Notes: generated from the sequence alone by a model not told the origin. Positions 19,617-30,400 are shown, counted from the first letter of the stretch. The stretch: 33,921 nt of DNA from Sneathiellales bacterium (GCA_028277845.1 JANQFL010000087.1:77704-111624); one strand, 5' to 3'. Numbers and translations are program-made.

Positions 19617-21031
19617 TGTCGAAAGACATACTGGTAGTAGACGATGAAATGGATATCCGGGATTTGATTTCCGGTGTTCTTTCGGACGAAGGGTATCAGA
19701 CCCGAACCGCGGCCAATTCGGACCAGGCCCTTGAGGCTATCCGCATACGGCGGCCATCCTTGCTGATCCTGGATATCTGGTTGCAGGGCAGCAGGCTCGA
19801 TGGGCTGGAGCTGCTGGATGAAATCAAATCGCTGGACCCCGAACTTCCGGTGATCATCATCAGCGGCCACGGCACCATCGAAACGGCGGTGTCGGCGATC
19901 AAGCGCGGCGCCTACGATTTCATCGAGAAGCCGTTCAAGGCGGACCGACTGCTGCTCAATGTCGCGCGCGCCATCGAGGCCGACGAATTGCGTAGGGAAA
20001 ACCGCGAACTCAAGCGCAGGGGGGCGCCGGAGACATCGCTGATCGGCAAGTCCGTCGCGATCTCGACCGTCAAGAACATGCTGGAAAAGGTGGCGCCCAC
20101 CGGCAGCCGCGTGTTGATCACCGGCCCCGCAGGCAGCGGCAAGGAAGTGGTCGCCCGGCTGTTGCACTCGTTGTCGCAACGCTCGGACGGACCGTTTGTT
20201 ACCGTGAACGCCGCGTCCATGGCGCCGGAACGCATGGAAATGGAATTGTTCGGCTTCGAGGAAACCGAAGGCGGCGGCAGCACCCAGCGACAGGTCGGCC
20301 TGTTCGAGCAGGCCCACGGCGGCACGTTGTTCATCGACGAGGTCGCCGACATGCCGTTGGAAACCCAGGGCAAGATATTGCGGGTGCTGGTGGATCAGAC
20401 CTTCGTCCGTCTGGGTGGCGCCAAAAGCGTCGAGGTGGATGTGCGGGTCATCAGTGCCACCAACCGCGACCTGGGCGCGGAGATGCGGGCCGGACGGTTC
20501 CGCGCCGACCTTTATCACCGTCTCAGCGTCGTGCCCATCGCCATCCCGTCACTGCAGGAGCGCATGGAGGACATCCCGCTGCTGGTGGAATATTTCGTGA
20601 CCCGCGAGGCGGAGTCGCTGGGCCTGCCCAAACGGGCCTTGTCGGATGAAGCCATGGCGGCCCTGCAAACGGCGGAATGGCCCGGAAATGTGCGCGAACT
20701 GCGTAACGTCATCGCGCGACTGATTATCCTCGCGCCGGATGATCCGGAAGCGGAAATCGGCGTCGACATGCTGCCACCCGAAATCGTCGACAAGCGCTCG
20801 GCAGTCATGCGGCCCGAACGCACCAAGGAAATCATGACGCTGCCGTTGCGGGAAGCACGGGAGTTTTTCGAGCGGGAGTATTTGTCCGCGCAAATCCAGC
20901 GCTTTGGCGGCAATATATCCAGAACGGCGGGATTCATCGGTATGGAGCGCTCGGCGCTGCACCGGAAATTGAAAACATTGGGGGTCACCGGAGCGGAACG
21001 GCCGGAGAGGATTCACAGTACGGGAGACTGA
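19616..21031 (+). CDS. ntrX: Response regulator NtrX, AAA+ domain without a GAFTGA loop
   Basis: A 471-residue regulator. The receiver shows Asp53 in LILDIWLQGSRLDG and the KPF lysine in FIEKPFKAD. The AAA+ domain has a modified Walker A GPAGSGKE and a Walker B GTLFIDEVADM. A Fis-type helix-turn-helix ends the protein (RTAGFIGMERSALHRKLKTLG). Where NtrC reads [10 protein letters not shown], this protein reads GFEETEGGGSTQRQ, so the sigma-54-contacting loop is missing. It therefore probably does not act through sigma-54. The gene is directly downstream of ntrY and is its cognate regulator. Confidence 0.94.
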   Translation: MSKDILVVDDEMDIRDLISGVLSDEGYQTRTAANSDQALEAIRIRRPSLLILDIWLQGSRLDGLELLDEIKSLDPELPVIIISGHGTIETAVSAIKRGAYDFIEKPFKADRLLLNVARAIEADELRRENRELKRRGAPETSLIGKSVAISTVKNMLEKVAPTGSRVLITGPAGSGKEVVARLLHSLSQRSDGPFVTVNAASMAPERMEMELFGFEETEGGGSTQRQVGLFEQAHGGTLFIDEVADMPLETQGKILRVLVDQTFVRLGGAKSVEVDVRVISATNRDLGAEMRAGRFRADLYHRLSVVPIAIPSLQERMEDIPLLVEYFVTREAESLGLPKRALSDEAMAALQTAEWPGNVRELRNVIARLIILAPDDPEAEIGVDMLPPEIVDKRSAVMRPERTKEIMTLPLREAREFFEREYLSAQIQRFGGNISRTAGFIGMERSALHRKLKTLGVTGAERPERIHSTGD

Positions 21032-21075
21032 CTCGTATCTGTCATCCGATGCCACGGCAACCGGGATAATCGAAC

Positions 21076-22452
21076 ATGAAAGTCATTGTGTGTGGGGCTG
21101 GCCAGGTCGGCTTCAATATCGCGCGGCAACTGGCCAGCGAAAAGAATGCGGTCACGGTGATCGACCAATCACCCGAGCTTGTGCGCAAGATTTGCGATTC
21201 ATTCGACGTGCAGGGTCATGTCGGCTTTGCGTCCCATCCCGAACTGCTGGAAAAGGCGGGTGCGGAAGATGCCGACATGATCATCGCCGTGACCTACGCC
21301 GACGAAGTCAACATGGTGGCCTGCCAGGTTGCCCATTCCCTGTTCAATGTGCCGACGAAAATCGCCCGGGTGCGCGCGCAGAGTTACCTCGATCCGGCCT
21401 GGGCGGATCTGTTCAGCCGCGACCAGATGCCGATCGACGTCATCATATCGCCGGAAATCGAAGTGGCCCGCGCCATCAACCGGCGCCTTCAGGTACCCGG
21501 CGCGTTCGACATGATCCCGTTCGCCGACGACAAGGTACGAGTCATCGGCGCCCGCCTTGATGAAAACTGTCCGATCGTCGATACGCCGCTTAAGCAGCTA
21601 ACCGAACTGTTTCCCGACCTGCATATCGTCATCACCGCCATTGTCCGCGGCGACCGCATGATCGTACCGAGCGGCGAGGATCAGATGCTGGTCGGCGACG
21701 AAGTCTATTTCGTCGTCGATACCGAACATGTCGCCCGCGCCATGCCGTTGTTCGGGCACGAGGAAACCGAGGCGCGGCGCATCATCATCGTCGGCGGAGG
21801 CAATATCGGACGTTTTCTGGCCGGCATGATCGAAGAGGAAAACCCCTCGGTCAAACTGCGCATGATCGAAATCGACGAGGCGCGTGCAGCGGCGGCGGCG
21901 GACATACTGAACAAGACCATCGTCCTGCGCGGCAGCGCCCTGGATGACGAAATCCTACAGGAAGCCAATGTTTCGGCGACCGAGACCATTGTCACGCTGA
22001 CCAACGACGACGAGGCCAATATCCTGTCGTCCTTGCTGGCCAAGCGCCAGGGCTGTCAAAAGAGCATCACTTTGGTCAACAACGCCTCATACGGCCCGCT
22101 GATCAGTTCGCTCGGTGTCGATGTGGTTGTCAATCCGCGGGCGACCACGGTCTCAAGCATCCTGCAGCACGTCCGCCGCGGACGCATCCGCGGCCTGCAT
22201 TCCCTGCGTGACGGCATGGCCGAAGTGATCGAGGCGGAGGCCTTGGAAACGTCGATTCTGGTCGGCGAACCGTTACGCGACATCAACCTTCCGGATGGAA
22301 TCATCGTCGGCGCCATCGTGCGTGGCGAGGCGGTCATCATTCCACGCGGCGATACCATCATCTTGCCCAACGACCGGGTGATCATGCTGGCGCTCCGCGA
22401 CATGGTGAAAAAGGTCGAGAAAATGTTCTCCGTCCGCCTCGAATTCTTCTAA
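21076..22452 (+). CDS. trkA: Trk potassium uptake regulatory protein TrkA
   Basis: A 458-residue cytoplasmic protein with two RCK units. Each begins with a nucleotide-binding Rossmann fold: VIVCGAGQVGFNIARQLA (residues 3-20) and IIIVGGGNIGRFLAG (about 235-250). Each is followed by an RCK-C domain. It gates TrkH in response to NAD(H)/ATP and is peripheral to the inner membrane. Length matches the standard two-repeat form. It follows ntrX after 44 bases and is followed by trkH after 23, giving a complete Trk system. Confidence 0.95.
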   Translation: MKVIVCGAGQVGFNIARQLASEKNAVTVIDQSPELVRKICDSFDVQGHVGFASHPELLEKAGAEDADMIIAVTYADEVNMVACQVAHSLFNVPTKIARVRAQSYLDPAWADLFSRDQMPIDVIISPEIEVARAINRRLQVPGAFDMIPFADDKVRVIGARLDENCPIVDTPLKQLTELFPDLHIVITAIVRGDRMIVPSGEDQMLVGDEVYFVVDTEHVARAMPLFGHEETEARRIIIVGGGNIGRFLAGMIEEENPSVKLRMIEIDEARAAAAADILNKTIVLRGSALDDEILQEANVSATETIVTLTNDDEANILSSLLAKRQGCQKSITLVNNASYGPLISSLGVDVVVNPRATTVSSILQHVRRGRIRGLHSLRDGMAEVIEAEALETSILVGEPLRDINLPDGIIVGAIVRGEAVIIPRGDTIILPNDRVIMLALRDMVKKVEKMFSVRLEFF

Positions 22453-22475
22453 CGGTCCGAACCGGGCGCGGCGCC

Positions 22476-23930
22476 ATGTCGTTTACGACGATCGTCAATA
22501 TCATCGGTTGGGCACTGGCCCTGTTCGCTGTCTCCATGTCGGCGCCGGCGATCGTGGGACTGGCGTACGGGGAAGGGAACCTGGCCGCGATTTATGCCAT
22601 GTTCGCCCTGATCACCCTGTTCGCCGGCGGCGCACTCATCTTGGCCACCCGGGACCAGGACCGGAAGCTGGGACGGCGCGAAGGTATTCTGCTGGCGGCG
22701 GCGGGCTGGGCGGCATTGCCGGCATTCGGCGCGTTGCCTTTGTTGTACGGCGGCGCCGTACAGAGTTTCACCGACGCCTATTTTGAAGCCTTGTCCGGAC
22801 TGACCACATCCGGCGCCACCGTGTTGCACAACCTCTCCAACACCGCTTACACCCATCTGTTCTGGCGCGCCGAGATGCAGTGGCTCGGCGGCCTGGCAAC
22901 GATCATGCTGGCCATGACGCTGTTTTCCCATTCCACGGTACAAGGTTCGTCTCTGTATCGCAGCGCCTTGCCACGGGGTGACAACCAGTCCATTGGTTTG
23001 CAGTTGGCTTATTCGGTCAAGTCCGTCTGGTGGATCTATGCCTTCATGACGGCGGCCTGCGCCGTATGTCTGTGGCTCGCGGGCATGACCGGTTTTGATG
23101 CCGTCGCCCATGCGTTCTCGACCATGTCGAGCGGCGGTTTCAGCACCCGCACGGAATCCATAACGTCGTTCAACAATCCGTGGATCGAAATCGTGCTGAT
23201 CGTCTTTATGATCGCGGCCGCCGTCAATTTCACCCTGCACTGGGCCCTGTTCCAAGGCCGTCCGCGTGAGTATCTCGACGATCCGGAAGTACGTTATCTG
23301 CTCGGCATTACAGTTCTCGGCACGGCCCTGTTGGCGATCATTCTGATCGGGACCGCTGGTGCCGGCACCCTGACACCTCTGCGCCAGGCCGCTTTCAACG
23401 TCACGTCGATGATCACCACCACGGGTTACTTCAGCGCCGACCCGACCTTGCCTTTACCCCTCATCATGATTTTCCTGTTGCTGGTGTTTCAGGTCATCGG
23501 CGGTTCGACCACTTCGACGGCGGGCGGCATAAAGCTGATGCGGCTCTCGTTGATGTTCAAGCAAAGCGCGCGCGAGCTGGCCCGGCTGGCGCACCCGCAT
23601 GGCGTTGTCCGACTGCACTACGGCCGGCAACGGGTGTCCGAAAGCGCCATGCGTGGGGTCTGGAGTTTTTTCGTCACCTTTTTCGCGGCCATGGCACTGA
23701 TCACGGTTGTCCTGGGAGTACTCGGACTGGACTTCCGAACAGCGATCACGGCATCCATAGCGGTGATGACCAACACCGGCGCCCCGTTTCCCGTCTTTTC
23801 CGGCCTGAGTGACGGATTCTCCGGTATGCAGGACGGTATCAAATGGGTACTTTCGGCCGGTATGTTGCTGGGCCGCCTGGAATTGCTGGCTTTGCTCGCC
23901 ATCGTCAATCCGCTGTTCTGGCGGAATTGA
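22476..23930 (+). CDS. trkH: Trk potassium transporter membrane subunit TrkH
   Basis: A 484-residue inner-membrane protein with about ten hydrophobic segments. The four imperfect pore repeats are recognisable by their filter glycine: GLTTSGATVL, TMSSGGFSTRT, MITTTGYFSAD and AVMTNTGAPFP. This is the ion-conducting subunit controlled by TrkA upstream. Start MSFTTIVNIIGWALALF leads straight into the first membrane helix. No anomaly was seen. Confidence 0.94.
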   Translation: MSFTTIVNIIGWALALFAVSMSAPAIVGLAYGEGNLAAIYAMFALITLFAGGALILATRDQDRKLGRREGILLAAAGWAALPAFGALPLLYGGAVQSFTDAYFEALSGLTTSGATVLHNLSNTAYTHLFWRAEMQWLGGLATIMLAMTLFSHSTVQGSSLYRSALPRGDNQSIGLQLAYSVKSVWWIYAFMTAACAVCLWLAGMTGFDAVAHAFSTMSSGGFSTRTESITSFNNPWIEIVLIVFMIAAAVNFTLHWALFQGRPREYLDDPEVRYLLGITVLGTALLAIILIGTAGAGTLTPLRQAAFNVTSMITTTGYFSADPTLPLPLIMIFLLLVFQVIGGSTTSTAGGIKLMRLSLMFKQSARELARLAHPHGVVRLHYGRQRVSESAMRGVWSFFVTFFAAMALITVVLGVLGLDFRTAITASIAVMTNTGAPFPVFSGLSDGFSGMQDGIKWVLSAGMLLGRLELLALLAIVNPLFWRN

Positions 23931-23963
23931 GCTGTCGACCAGGATTCAATTTAGGACGTCGCT

Positions 23964-24839
23964 ATGTCTCGTATCGCTTATGTAAACGGCCGCTATGTAC
24001 CGCACCAGGATGCCGCCGTGCATATCGAGGACCGCGGTTACCAGTTCGCGGACGGGGTGTACGAGGTTGTCGCCGTGGCCGACAGCCGCCTGGTCGACGC
24101 CGGGCCGCATCTGGACCGGTTGGACCGCTCATTGCGGGAACTGTCCATGAAGTCGCCGATGTCGCGGGCGGCATTGATGGTGGTGATCCGCGAAATGGTT
24201 CGCCGCAACAAGGTGCGCAACGGCATCGTTTACATGCAGGTCAGCCGCGGGGTTGCGCCGCGCGATCACGCCTTTCCGCCGGACCACGTCAAGCCGGCTC
24301 TGGTGATGACCGCCAAATCGGTCCCGCCAGCCAAGGTGGCCGCCGGCGTCGGGCAGGGCGTGCGCGTGGTGACTACTGCCGACATCCGTTGGCAACGCTG
24401 CGACATCAAGACCGTGGCGTTGCTGCCCAACTGCCTGGCCAAGCAGGAAGCCAAGACCGCGGAAGCGTTCGAAGCCTGGCAGGTTGATGGCGAAGGTTTT
24501 GTGACCGAAGGATCATCCACCAACGCCTGGATCGTGGATGCCGATGGTAACCTGGTCACGCGGCATCTGGGGGAGGATATCCTGCCCGGCATCACCCGAA
24601 AAACCATCATCGACCTGGCCAACCGCAAGGATATCGCCATCCACGAGCGGCCGTTTACGGTGGCGGAGGCGCAGGAGGCCAAGGAGGCGTTTATCACCAG
24701 CGCCACGTCCTTCGTCACGCCGGTCATTCAAATCGACGACCGGACGGTGGGCAACGGCCATCCGGGCAGCGTGGCCAGCGAATTGCGGGCGTTGTATCGG
24801 CAATACATCGACGAGGAATGCGGCGACCCGGTGCACTGA
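23964..24839 (+). CDS. Class IV aminotransferase, D-amino-acid aminotransferase-like
   Basis: A 291-residue PLP enzyme. Typical segments are FADGVYEVVAV near the N-terminus, the PLP-lysine K149 in CDIKTVALLPNCLAKQ, and EGSSTNAWIVDADG, followed by the phosphate-binding SATSFVTPVIQIDD. The pattern fits D-alanine aminotransferase better than branched-chain or 4-amino-4-deoxychorismate lyase relatives, but these are hard to separate by eye. The gene starts 33 bases after trkH on the same strand. A potassium-uptake/aminotransferase pairing occurs in related genomes; the functional reason is unknown. Confidence 0.85.
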   Translation: MSRIAYVNGRYVPHQDAAVHIEDRGYQFADGVYEVVAVADSRLVDAGPHLDRLDRSLRELSMKSPMSRAALMVVIREMVRRNKVRNGIVYMQVSRGVAPRDHAFPPDHVKPALVMTAKSVPPAKVAAGVGQGVRVVTTADIRWQRCDIKTVALLPNCLAKQEAKTAEAFEAWQVDGEGFVTEGSSTNAWIVDADGNLVTRHLGEDILPGITRKTIIDLANRKDIAIHERPFTVAEAQEAKEAFITSATSFVTPVIQIDDRTVGNGHPGSVASELRALYRQYIDEECGDPVH

Positions 24840-24861
24840 TCCGGCCTTGCCCGGCACATGT

Positions 24862-24915
24862 AATGTACGAAATCGATGCGTTGGATAGCGCGATCCACAC
24901 AATAATGCGTACATT
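24862..24915. repeat. Inverted repeat AATGTACG/CGTACATT downstream of the aminotransferase gene
   Basis: Perfect 8-bp arms at 24862-24869 and 24908-24915 flank a 38-base loop that itself can fold (GGAT/ATCC). It has no T-run, so a standard terminator is unlikely. It could end the trk operon transcript by other means, or be a regulator site or small RNA in front of hfq. Confidence 0.4.
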
Positions 24916-24983
24916 GTAACCGCGGGTTGAGTCCCAGCGCCGAATTTGGCCGGTGATCGTTGTACTTAAAAGAGAAATTTAAT

Positions 24984-25013
24984 TTGAGACAGGCCGGTTT
25001 CCCGGCACATAAT
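24984..25013 (+). promoter_or_regulatory. Candidate promoter of hfq
   Basis: TTGAGA (24984-24989) and CATAAT (25008-25013) are spaced by 18 bases inside the 293-base gap between the aminotransferase and hfq. This would give an hfq leader of about 110 bases. The leader contains a small GGCG/CGCC hairpin near 25068-25080 and an A-rich stretch directly before the ATG. A long A-rich leader fits known autoregulation of hfq in other bacteria, but that is inference here. Confidence 0.4.
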
Positions 25014-25132
25014 GTCCTTGCTTAATGGCTGATCCATAGCCATGTTGTTGAAAGTAGCCTCGTTTCGGCGCGTAACGCCGTCACACAAACCACATTGGAA
25101 AACTAAGTAGAACAAGAGCTAGGCACAAAAAA

Positions 25133-25387
25133 ATGGCAAGCGAAAAGCAGCAAAACATGCAGGACGTTTTTCTAAATCATGTCCGCAAAAATAAGATGCC
25201 TGTAACGATTTTCCTGATTAACGGCGTGAAACTTCAAGGCGTCATCACGTGGTTCGACAATTTCTGTGTACTTCTTCGCCGCGACGGCCATGCCCAATTG
25301 GTGTACAAACACGCAATTTCGACGGTCATGCCGGCGCAACCGGTTCAGCTGTTTGAACCCAGCGCGGAAGAAGCCGCAGCGGATTGA
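25133..25387 (+). CDS. hfq: RNA chaperone Hfq
   Basis: An 84-residue Sm-like protein that forms a hexameric ring and pairs small RNAs with mRNAs. The Sm1 motif spans [27 protein letters not shown] and ends in the conserved Phe-Asp-Asn-Phe (WFDNF). The Sm2 motif is YKHAIST. The tail is short and acidic (PSAEEAAAD), as usual in alphaproteobacteria. The sequence before the ATG is A-rich with a weak ribosome site. hflX follows after 25 bases, the classical hfq-hflX pair. Confidence 0.97.
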   Translation: MASEKQQNMQDVFLNHVRKNKMPVTIFLINGVKLQGVITWFDNFCVLLRRDGHAQLVYKHAISTVMPAQPVQLFEPSAEEAAAD

Positions 25388-25412
25388 TCCAACGCGGGTG
25401 TATTGAGCACAG

Positions 25413-26738
25413 TTGCCGGATACCAGCGCACACAGTACCAAAGTCAGACGGAAACGGACTCTCGTCCTGCATCCGTATCTGCGCCGCCCCAACGGCAGCG
25501 ATGCCATACGTACGCCTGAAGCCCGGGTAGAGGAGGCGGCCGGCTTGGCCGAAGCCATCGGCCTCGACGTCGTTGAAGCGCACACTGTCGGTTTGAAGGC
25601 TTTCCGGCCCGCGACGATTTTCGGCCGCGGCAAGATGGATGAATTCGCCACGCTGGCCGCCGCGCACGGGATCGATGTCGTCATCATCGATTCGGCCGTA
25701 TCTCCGGTACAGCAACGCAATCTGGAAAAGCATCTCGGCAGCAAGGTCATCGACCGCACGGGATTGATCCTGGAGATTTTCGGTGATCGGGCACAAACCA
25801 AGGAAGGCCGGTTGCAGGTCGAGCTGGCGCATCTGACCTATCAACGCAGCCGCCTGGTGCGATCCTGGACCCACTTGGAACGTCAGCGCGGCGGTTTCGG
25901 TTTCCTGGGCGGCCCCGGTGAAAGCCAGTTGGAAATCGACCGGCGCCTGTTGGACGAACGGGTCACCAAAATCAAATCGGAACTCGAAACCGTCGTGCGG
26001 ACCCGCACACTGCATCGGGAAGGCCGCAAGCGCGTTCCGTATCCGGTCGTCGCCCTGGTCGGTTATACCAACGCCGGCAAATCGACACTGTTCAATCGCC
26101 TCACCAAAGCGTCGGTCGTGGCCGAGGACATGCTGTTCGCGACGCTGGATCCGACCATGCGGGAAGTCGCCTTGCCCAGTGGCCGCAAAATCATCCTGTC
26201 CGACACGGTGGGCTTCATTTCCGAATTGCCGACACATCTGGTGGCCGCGTTCCGGGCGACGCTGGAAGAGGTGACCGGCGCCGACCTGCTGTTGCATGTC
26301 CACGATTGTTCTCACCCCGATAGGGAGGCCCAGTCCCAGGACGTCCTCGACGTTCTCAAACATCTCGGGATCGAGGACTGTGAAGACCGCATGCTCGATG
26401 TCTTCAACAAGACGGACTTGTTGGACGCCGACAGCCTGAACGCGCTTCACAATCTTGCCGACCGCGACGAGCACAGCCTGCCGGTTTCGGCGGTAACGGG
26501 CGAAGGCTGCCATGCCATCCTGGAATGGATCGACCGCACCCTCAACGCAAGCCGTACGGCAGTGGACGTCACCATTCCGTTCGCCGACGGCGCCACCCTG
26601 GCGTGGGTATACCGGCGCGGCGAAATCCTCGAGCGCAGCGACGAGGAAGACGGCGTGCATCTGCGGGTGCGCCTCGACGGCAACGATCTTAAGAAACTCG
26701 ACCGGAAAGTGGGATCGCAACCAGTGCCCGTCGGCTGA
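25413..26738 (+). CDS. hflX: Ribosome-associated GTPase HflX
   Basis: A 441-residue GTPase that splits or rescues stalled ribosomes. An N-terminal HflX domain (YLRRPNGSDAIRTPEARVEE, IFGRGKMDEF) leads to the glycine-rich QRGGFGFLGGPGESQLE. The G domain follows with G1 GYTNAGKST, G3 DTVGFISELPTHL and G4 NKTD. The start is a TTG at 25413. An upstream in-frame GTG is followed by a stop, and no in-frame ATG lies before conserved sequence begins, so a TTG start is the best reading. Confidence 0.93.
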   Translation: MPDTSAHSTKVRRKRTLVLHPYLRRPNGSDAIRTPEARVEEAAGLAEAIGLDVVEAHTVGLKAFRPATIFGRGKMDEFATLAAAHGIDVVIIDSAVSPVQQRNLEKHLGSKVIDRTGLILEIFGDRAQTKEGRLQVELAHLTYQRSRLVRSWTHLERQRGGFGFLGGPGESQLEIDRRLLDERVTKIKSELETVVRTRTLHREGRKRVPYPVVALVGYTNAGKSTLFNRLTKASVVAEDMLFATLDPTMREVALPSGRKIILSDTVGFISELPTHLVAAFRATLEEVTGADLLLHVHDCSHPDREAQSQDVLDVLKHLGIEDCEDRMLDVFNKTDLLDADSLNALHNLADRDEHSLPVSAVTGEGCHAILEWIDRTLNASRTAVDVTIPFADGATLAWVYRRGEILERSDEEDGVHLRVRLDGNDLKKLDRKVGSQPVPVG

Positions 26739-26763
26739 GCGTTGGTCTAAATTGCCCCATTGA

Positions 26764-26792
26764 TTGACAAAATCGGCAACACTACCTATAAG
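26764..26792 (+). promoter_or_regulatory. Sigma-70-type promoter of groESL
   Basis: A perfect TTGACA (26764-26769) and TATAAG (26787-26792) are separated by 17 bases. The CIRCE element begins two bases after the -10, so a bound HrcA repressor would cover the transcription start. Confidence 0.75.
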
Positions 26793-26793
26793 C

Positions 26794-26818
26794 TGGCACT
26801 CGAGTTTGTGGAGTGCCA
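26794..26818 (+). promoter_or_regulatory. CIRCE operator (HrcA binding site)
   Basis: TGGCACTC (26794-26801), a nine-base spacer and GAGTGCCA (26811-26818) match the CIRCE consensus of GCACTC-N9-GAGTGC with perfectly paired eight-base arms. In alphaproteobacteria HrcA, assisted by GroE, represses groESL through this element until heat stress. hrcA itself is not in the window. Confidence 0.93.
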
Positions 26819-26869
26819 ACTCCACCCAAATCCAACATTTCCGACAGTTCGTTACCGAGGGAGGTATTT

Positions 26870-27157
26870 ATGAAGTTTCGGCCCTTGCACGACCGGGTCC
26901 TGGTAAAACGCGTCGATTCCGACGAGAAGACCGCCGGCGGCATCATCATTCCCGACACCGCACAGGAAAAGCCCATGGAGGGCAAAGTTGTCGCCGTGGG
27001 TACGGGCGCCCGCAGCGAAGACGGCAAGGTCACGCCGCTCGACGTCAAGAAAGGCGACCGCATCCTGTTCGGCAAATGGTCGGGTACCGAAGTCAAGATC
27101 GACGGCGATGACCTGTTGATCATGAAGGAATCCGACATCATGGGAATTCTGAGCTAA
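26870..27157 (+). CDS. groES: Co-chaperonin GroES
   Basis: A 95-residue Cpn10 that caps the GroEL ring. It shows [29 protein letters not shown] with the mobile loop region, and ends [16 protein letters not shown]. The ATG at 26870 follows GAGGGAGG at a good distance; longer in-frame starts upstream would run through the CIRCE element and are rejected. It is transcribed with groEL, 12 bases downstream. Confidence 0.97.
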   Translation: MKFRPLHDRVLVKRVDSDEKTAGGIIIPDTAQEKPMEGKVVAVGTGARSEDGKVTPLDVKKGDRILFGKWSGTEVKIDGDDLLIMKESDIMGILS

Positions 27158-28810
<1,653 letters not shown>

Positions 28811-28843
28811 AACAACCGTCGGAGCAATCCGACCGGAAACGGG

Positions 28844-28869
28844 AAGGGGCCGCATACGCGGCCCCTTTT
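28844..28869 (+). terminator. Rho-independent terminator of groESL
   Basis: GGGGCCGC (28846-28853), loop ATAC, and GCGGCCCC (28858-28865) are followed by TTTT, with AA before the stem pairing to the first Ts. It lies 33 bases after the groEL stop and between convergent groEL and mazG. On the minus strand the T-run is broken (TTCCC), so it serves mazG less well. Confidence 0.9.
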
Positions 28870-28891
28870 CATTTGGAACTATCGGACCGGA

Positions 28892-29737
28892 TCAGGTTTT
28901 CGACGCCGCCTTGGCCCGCTCCCATGCGGTCTCCCGCTCGTCCATGGATACATCGGCAACCGTTTTGCCTTGTGCGGCCAAATCCTGCTCCATCAGGCGG
29001 AAACGGTCCTCCACCTTGATGTTGGCCTTGCGCAGCGCGGTTTCCGGGTCGACATCCAGATGGCGCGCCAGATTGACCAATGTGAACAGCAAATCGCCCA
29101 TTTCCTCGGTGATGCGGTCCTGCGATTCGCCCTCGGCACGGGCATCGCGGAGTTCCTTCAGTTCCTCGTGCACCTTGTCGGTGACGGCATCGGCATCGGG
29201 CCAGTCAAAACCGACCCGACGGGCTCGTTTGCCGATCTTGAAGGCGCGGGTCAAGGCGGGCAGGGCGACGCTGACACCGTCGAGCGCGCTCTCCGGCCGG
29301 TTTTCCGCCGCCGCCTTGGCCTGCCGTTCGGCCGCCTTTTGCTCCTCCCAGGCCACGGTCTGTGCCGCCGACGAGGCAATGTCGGCCGAGCCGAAGACAT
29401 GGGGATGGCGCGTCAGCATCTTGGCGCAGATGGCCTCCACCACGTCATCGAACGCGAAATCGCCGTTTTCCGACGCTATCTGGGCATAAAACACCACTTG
29501 AAACAGCAAGTCGCCCAGCTCGTCCTTCAAGTGCATCATGTCGCCGTGGTGAATGGCATCGGCAACCTCGTAGGCTTCCTCGATGGTATGAGGCGCAATT
29601 GTCTCGAAGGTCTGTTCCTGGTCCCATGGGCAACCGCCGTCGGGATTGCGCAGCTGCGCCATGATGGCCAATAGTCGCCTGATCGGCGGCGCTGCCGGAT
29701 CGGAGAAACGGGAATCGGTCATACGGACATCATCCAT
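28892..29737 (-). CDS. mazG: Nucleoside triphosphate pyrophosphohydrolase MazG
   Basis: A 281-residue two-domain house-cleaning NTPase. The first domain shows LRNPDGGCPWDQEQTFETI and HTIEEAYEVADAI with the metal-binding EExxE pattern, then DELGDLLFQVVFYA. The second domain repeats this as EEMGDLLFTLVNLARHL. The start is either the ATG at 29737 or the in-frame ATG at 29722 (MTDSRF); no ribosome site decides. MazG near hfq-hflX is common in this group, but here it is inverted behind groESL. Confidence 0.93.
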   Translation of the reverse strand: MDDVRMTDSRFSDPAAPPIRRLLAIMAQLRNPDGGCPWDQEQTFETIAPHTIEEAYEVADAIHHGDMMHLKDELGDLLFQVVFYAQIASENGDFAFDDVVEAICAKMLTRHPHVFGSADIASSAAQTVAWEEQKAAERQAKAAAENRPESALDGVSVALPALTRAFKIGKRARRVGFDWPDADAVTDKVHEELKELRDARAEGESQDRITEEMGDLLFTLVNLARHLDVDPETALRKANIKVEDRFRLMEQDLAAQGKTVADVSMDERETAWERAKAASKT

Positions 29738-29891
29738 TGCCTGAACGCGCCCAGGTTATAGCGCAGGGTCCGTAACAGTGCACGGGGATCAGGCCGCGAT
29801 ATCTGCACTAAAAACTGCGAGATCCTTTGGTGACCGTTCAGCGGCTGTTCCATCCGGGACGAAATCGGGCATTTGTCACTCGAGACATCAT

Positions 29892-30400
29892 TTACATGCT
29901 GGGCGGCAATTTCCCGGACGGAGTCGAAAAGGCGAGTAGCCGTACACCGGCTTGTCCGGCATCCCGAATGCCGTAGTTCTGTTTGATACGCTCAAGCGTG
30001 CCGTCATCGACAAGTTCAGTCATGACCGATCGCAAAGTGGATAGCGCCTCGTCGGACAGATTTGTCGACGTCACCATCCACAATGTTGACCGTAAGACCG
30101 GTTCGCCAATCACCAGATTGCGGACAACCGGTTTCTGTTGCGAAGCCGGCCATTGCGCTTCGCCGGTAAAGGCAAACCAGCTGTCAACCCGTTGTCGCAT
30201 CAGCATGCGAAAGCTTTCGCTGCTGTTCTCGGTCCGAACCAGAACGCCATCGCCGAAATCATTGTTTTTCAAATATTTATCCAGGCGGCTGTTTCGGTAG
30301 ACAGCAATTTTTGACAAAGACCGGGCATCCCCAAGTGTATTGACCTTGGGCCGCTTCAGATTGATGAACGCGAACTCGAGACCGAAAACCAAGCCCCGCA
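29892..30400 (-). pseudogene. N-terminally truncated periplasmic solute-binding protein (SBP_bac_3-like)
   Basis: The C-terminal two-thirds of a family-3 binding protein is recognisable: FAFINLKRPKVNTLGDARSL, then MLMRQRVDSWFAFTGEA, then the closing LVDDGTLERIKQNYGIRD. The frame is open to 30455, but beyond about 30400 the residues (MPSFLAADRRRDAGFFPPL) look unrelated. There is no signal peptide and about 90-100 residues of lobe I are missing. The break coincides with a G8 run at 30401-30408 and with two small basic ORFs on the other strand. It is probably an inactivated remnant at the left edge of an inserted segment. A start codon and promoter are not evident. Confidence 0.65.
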
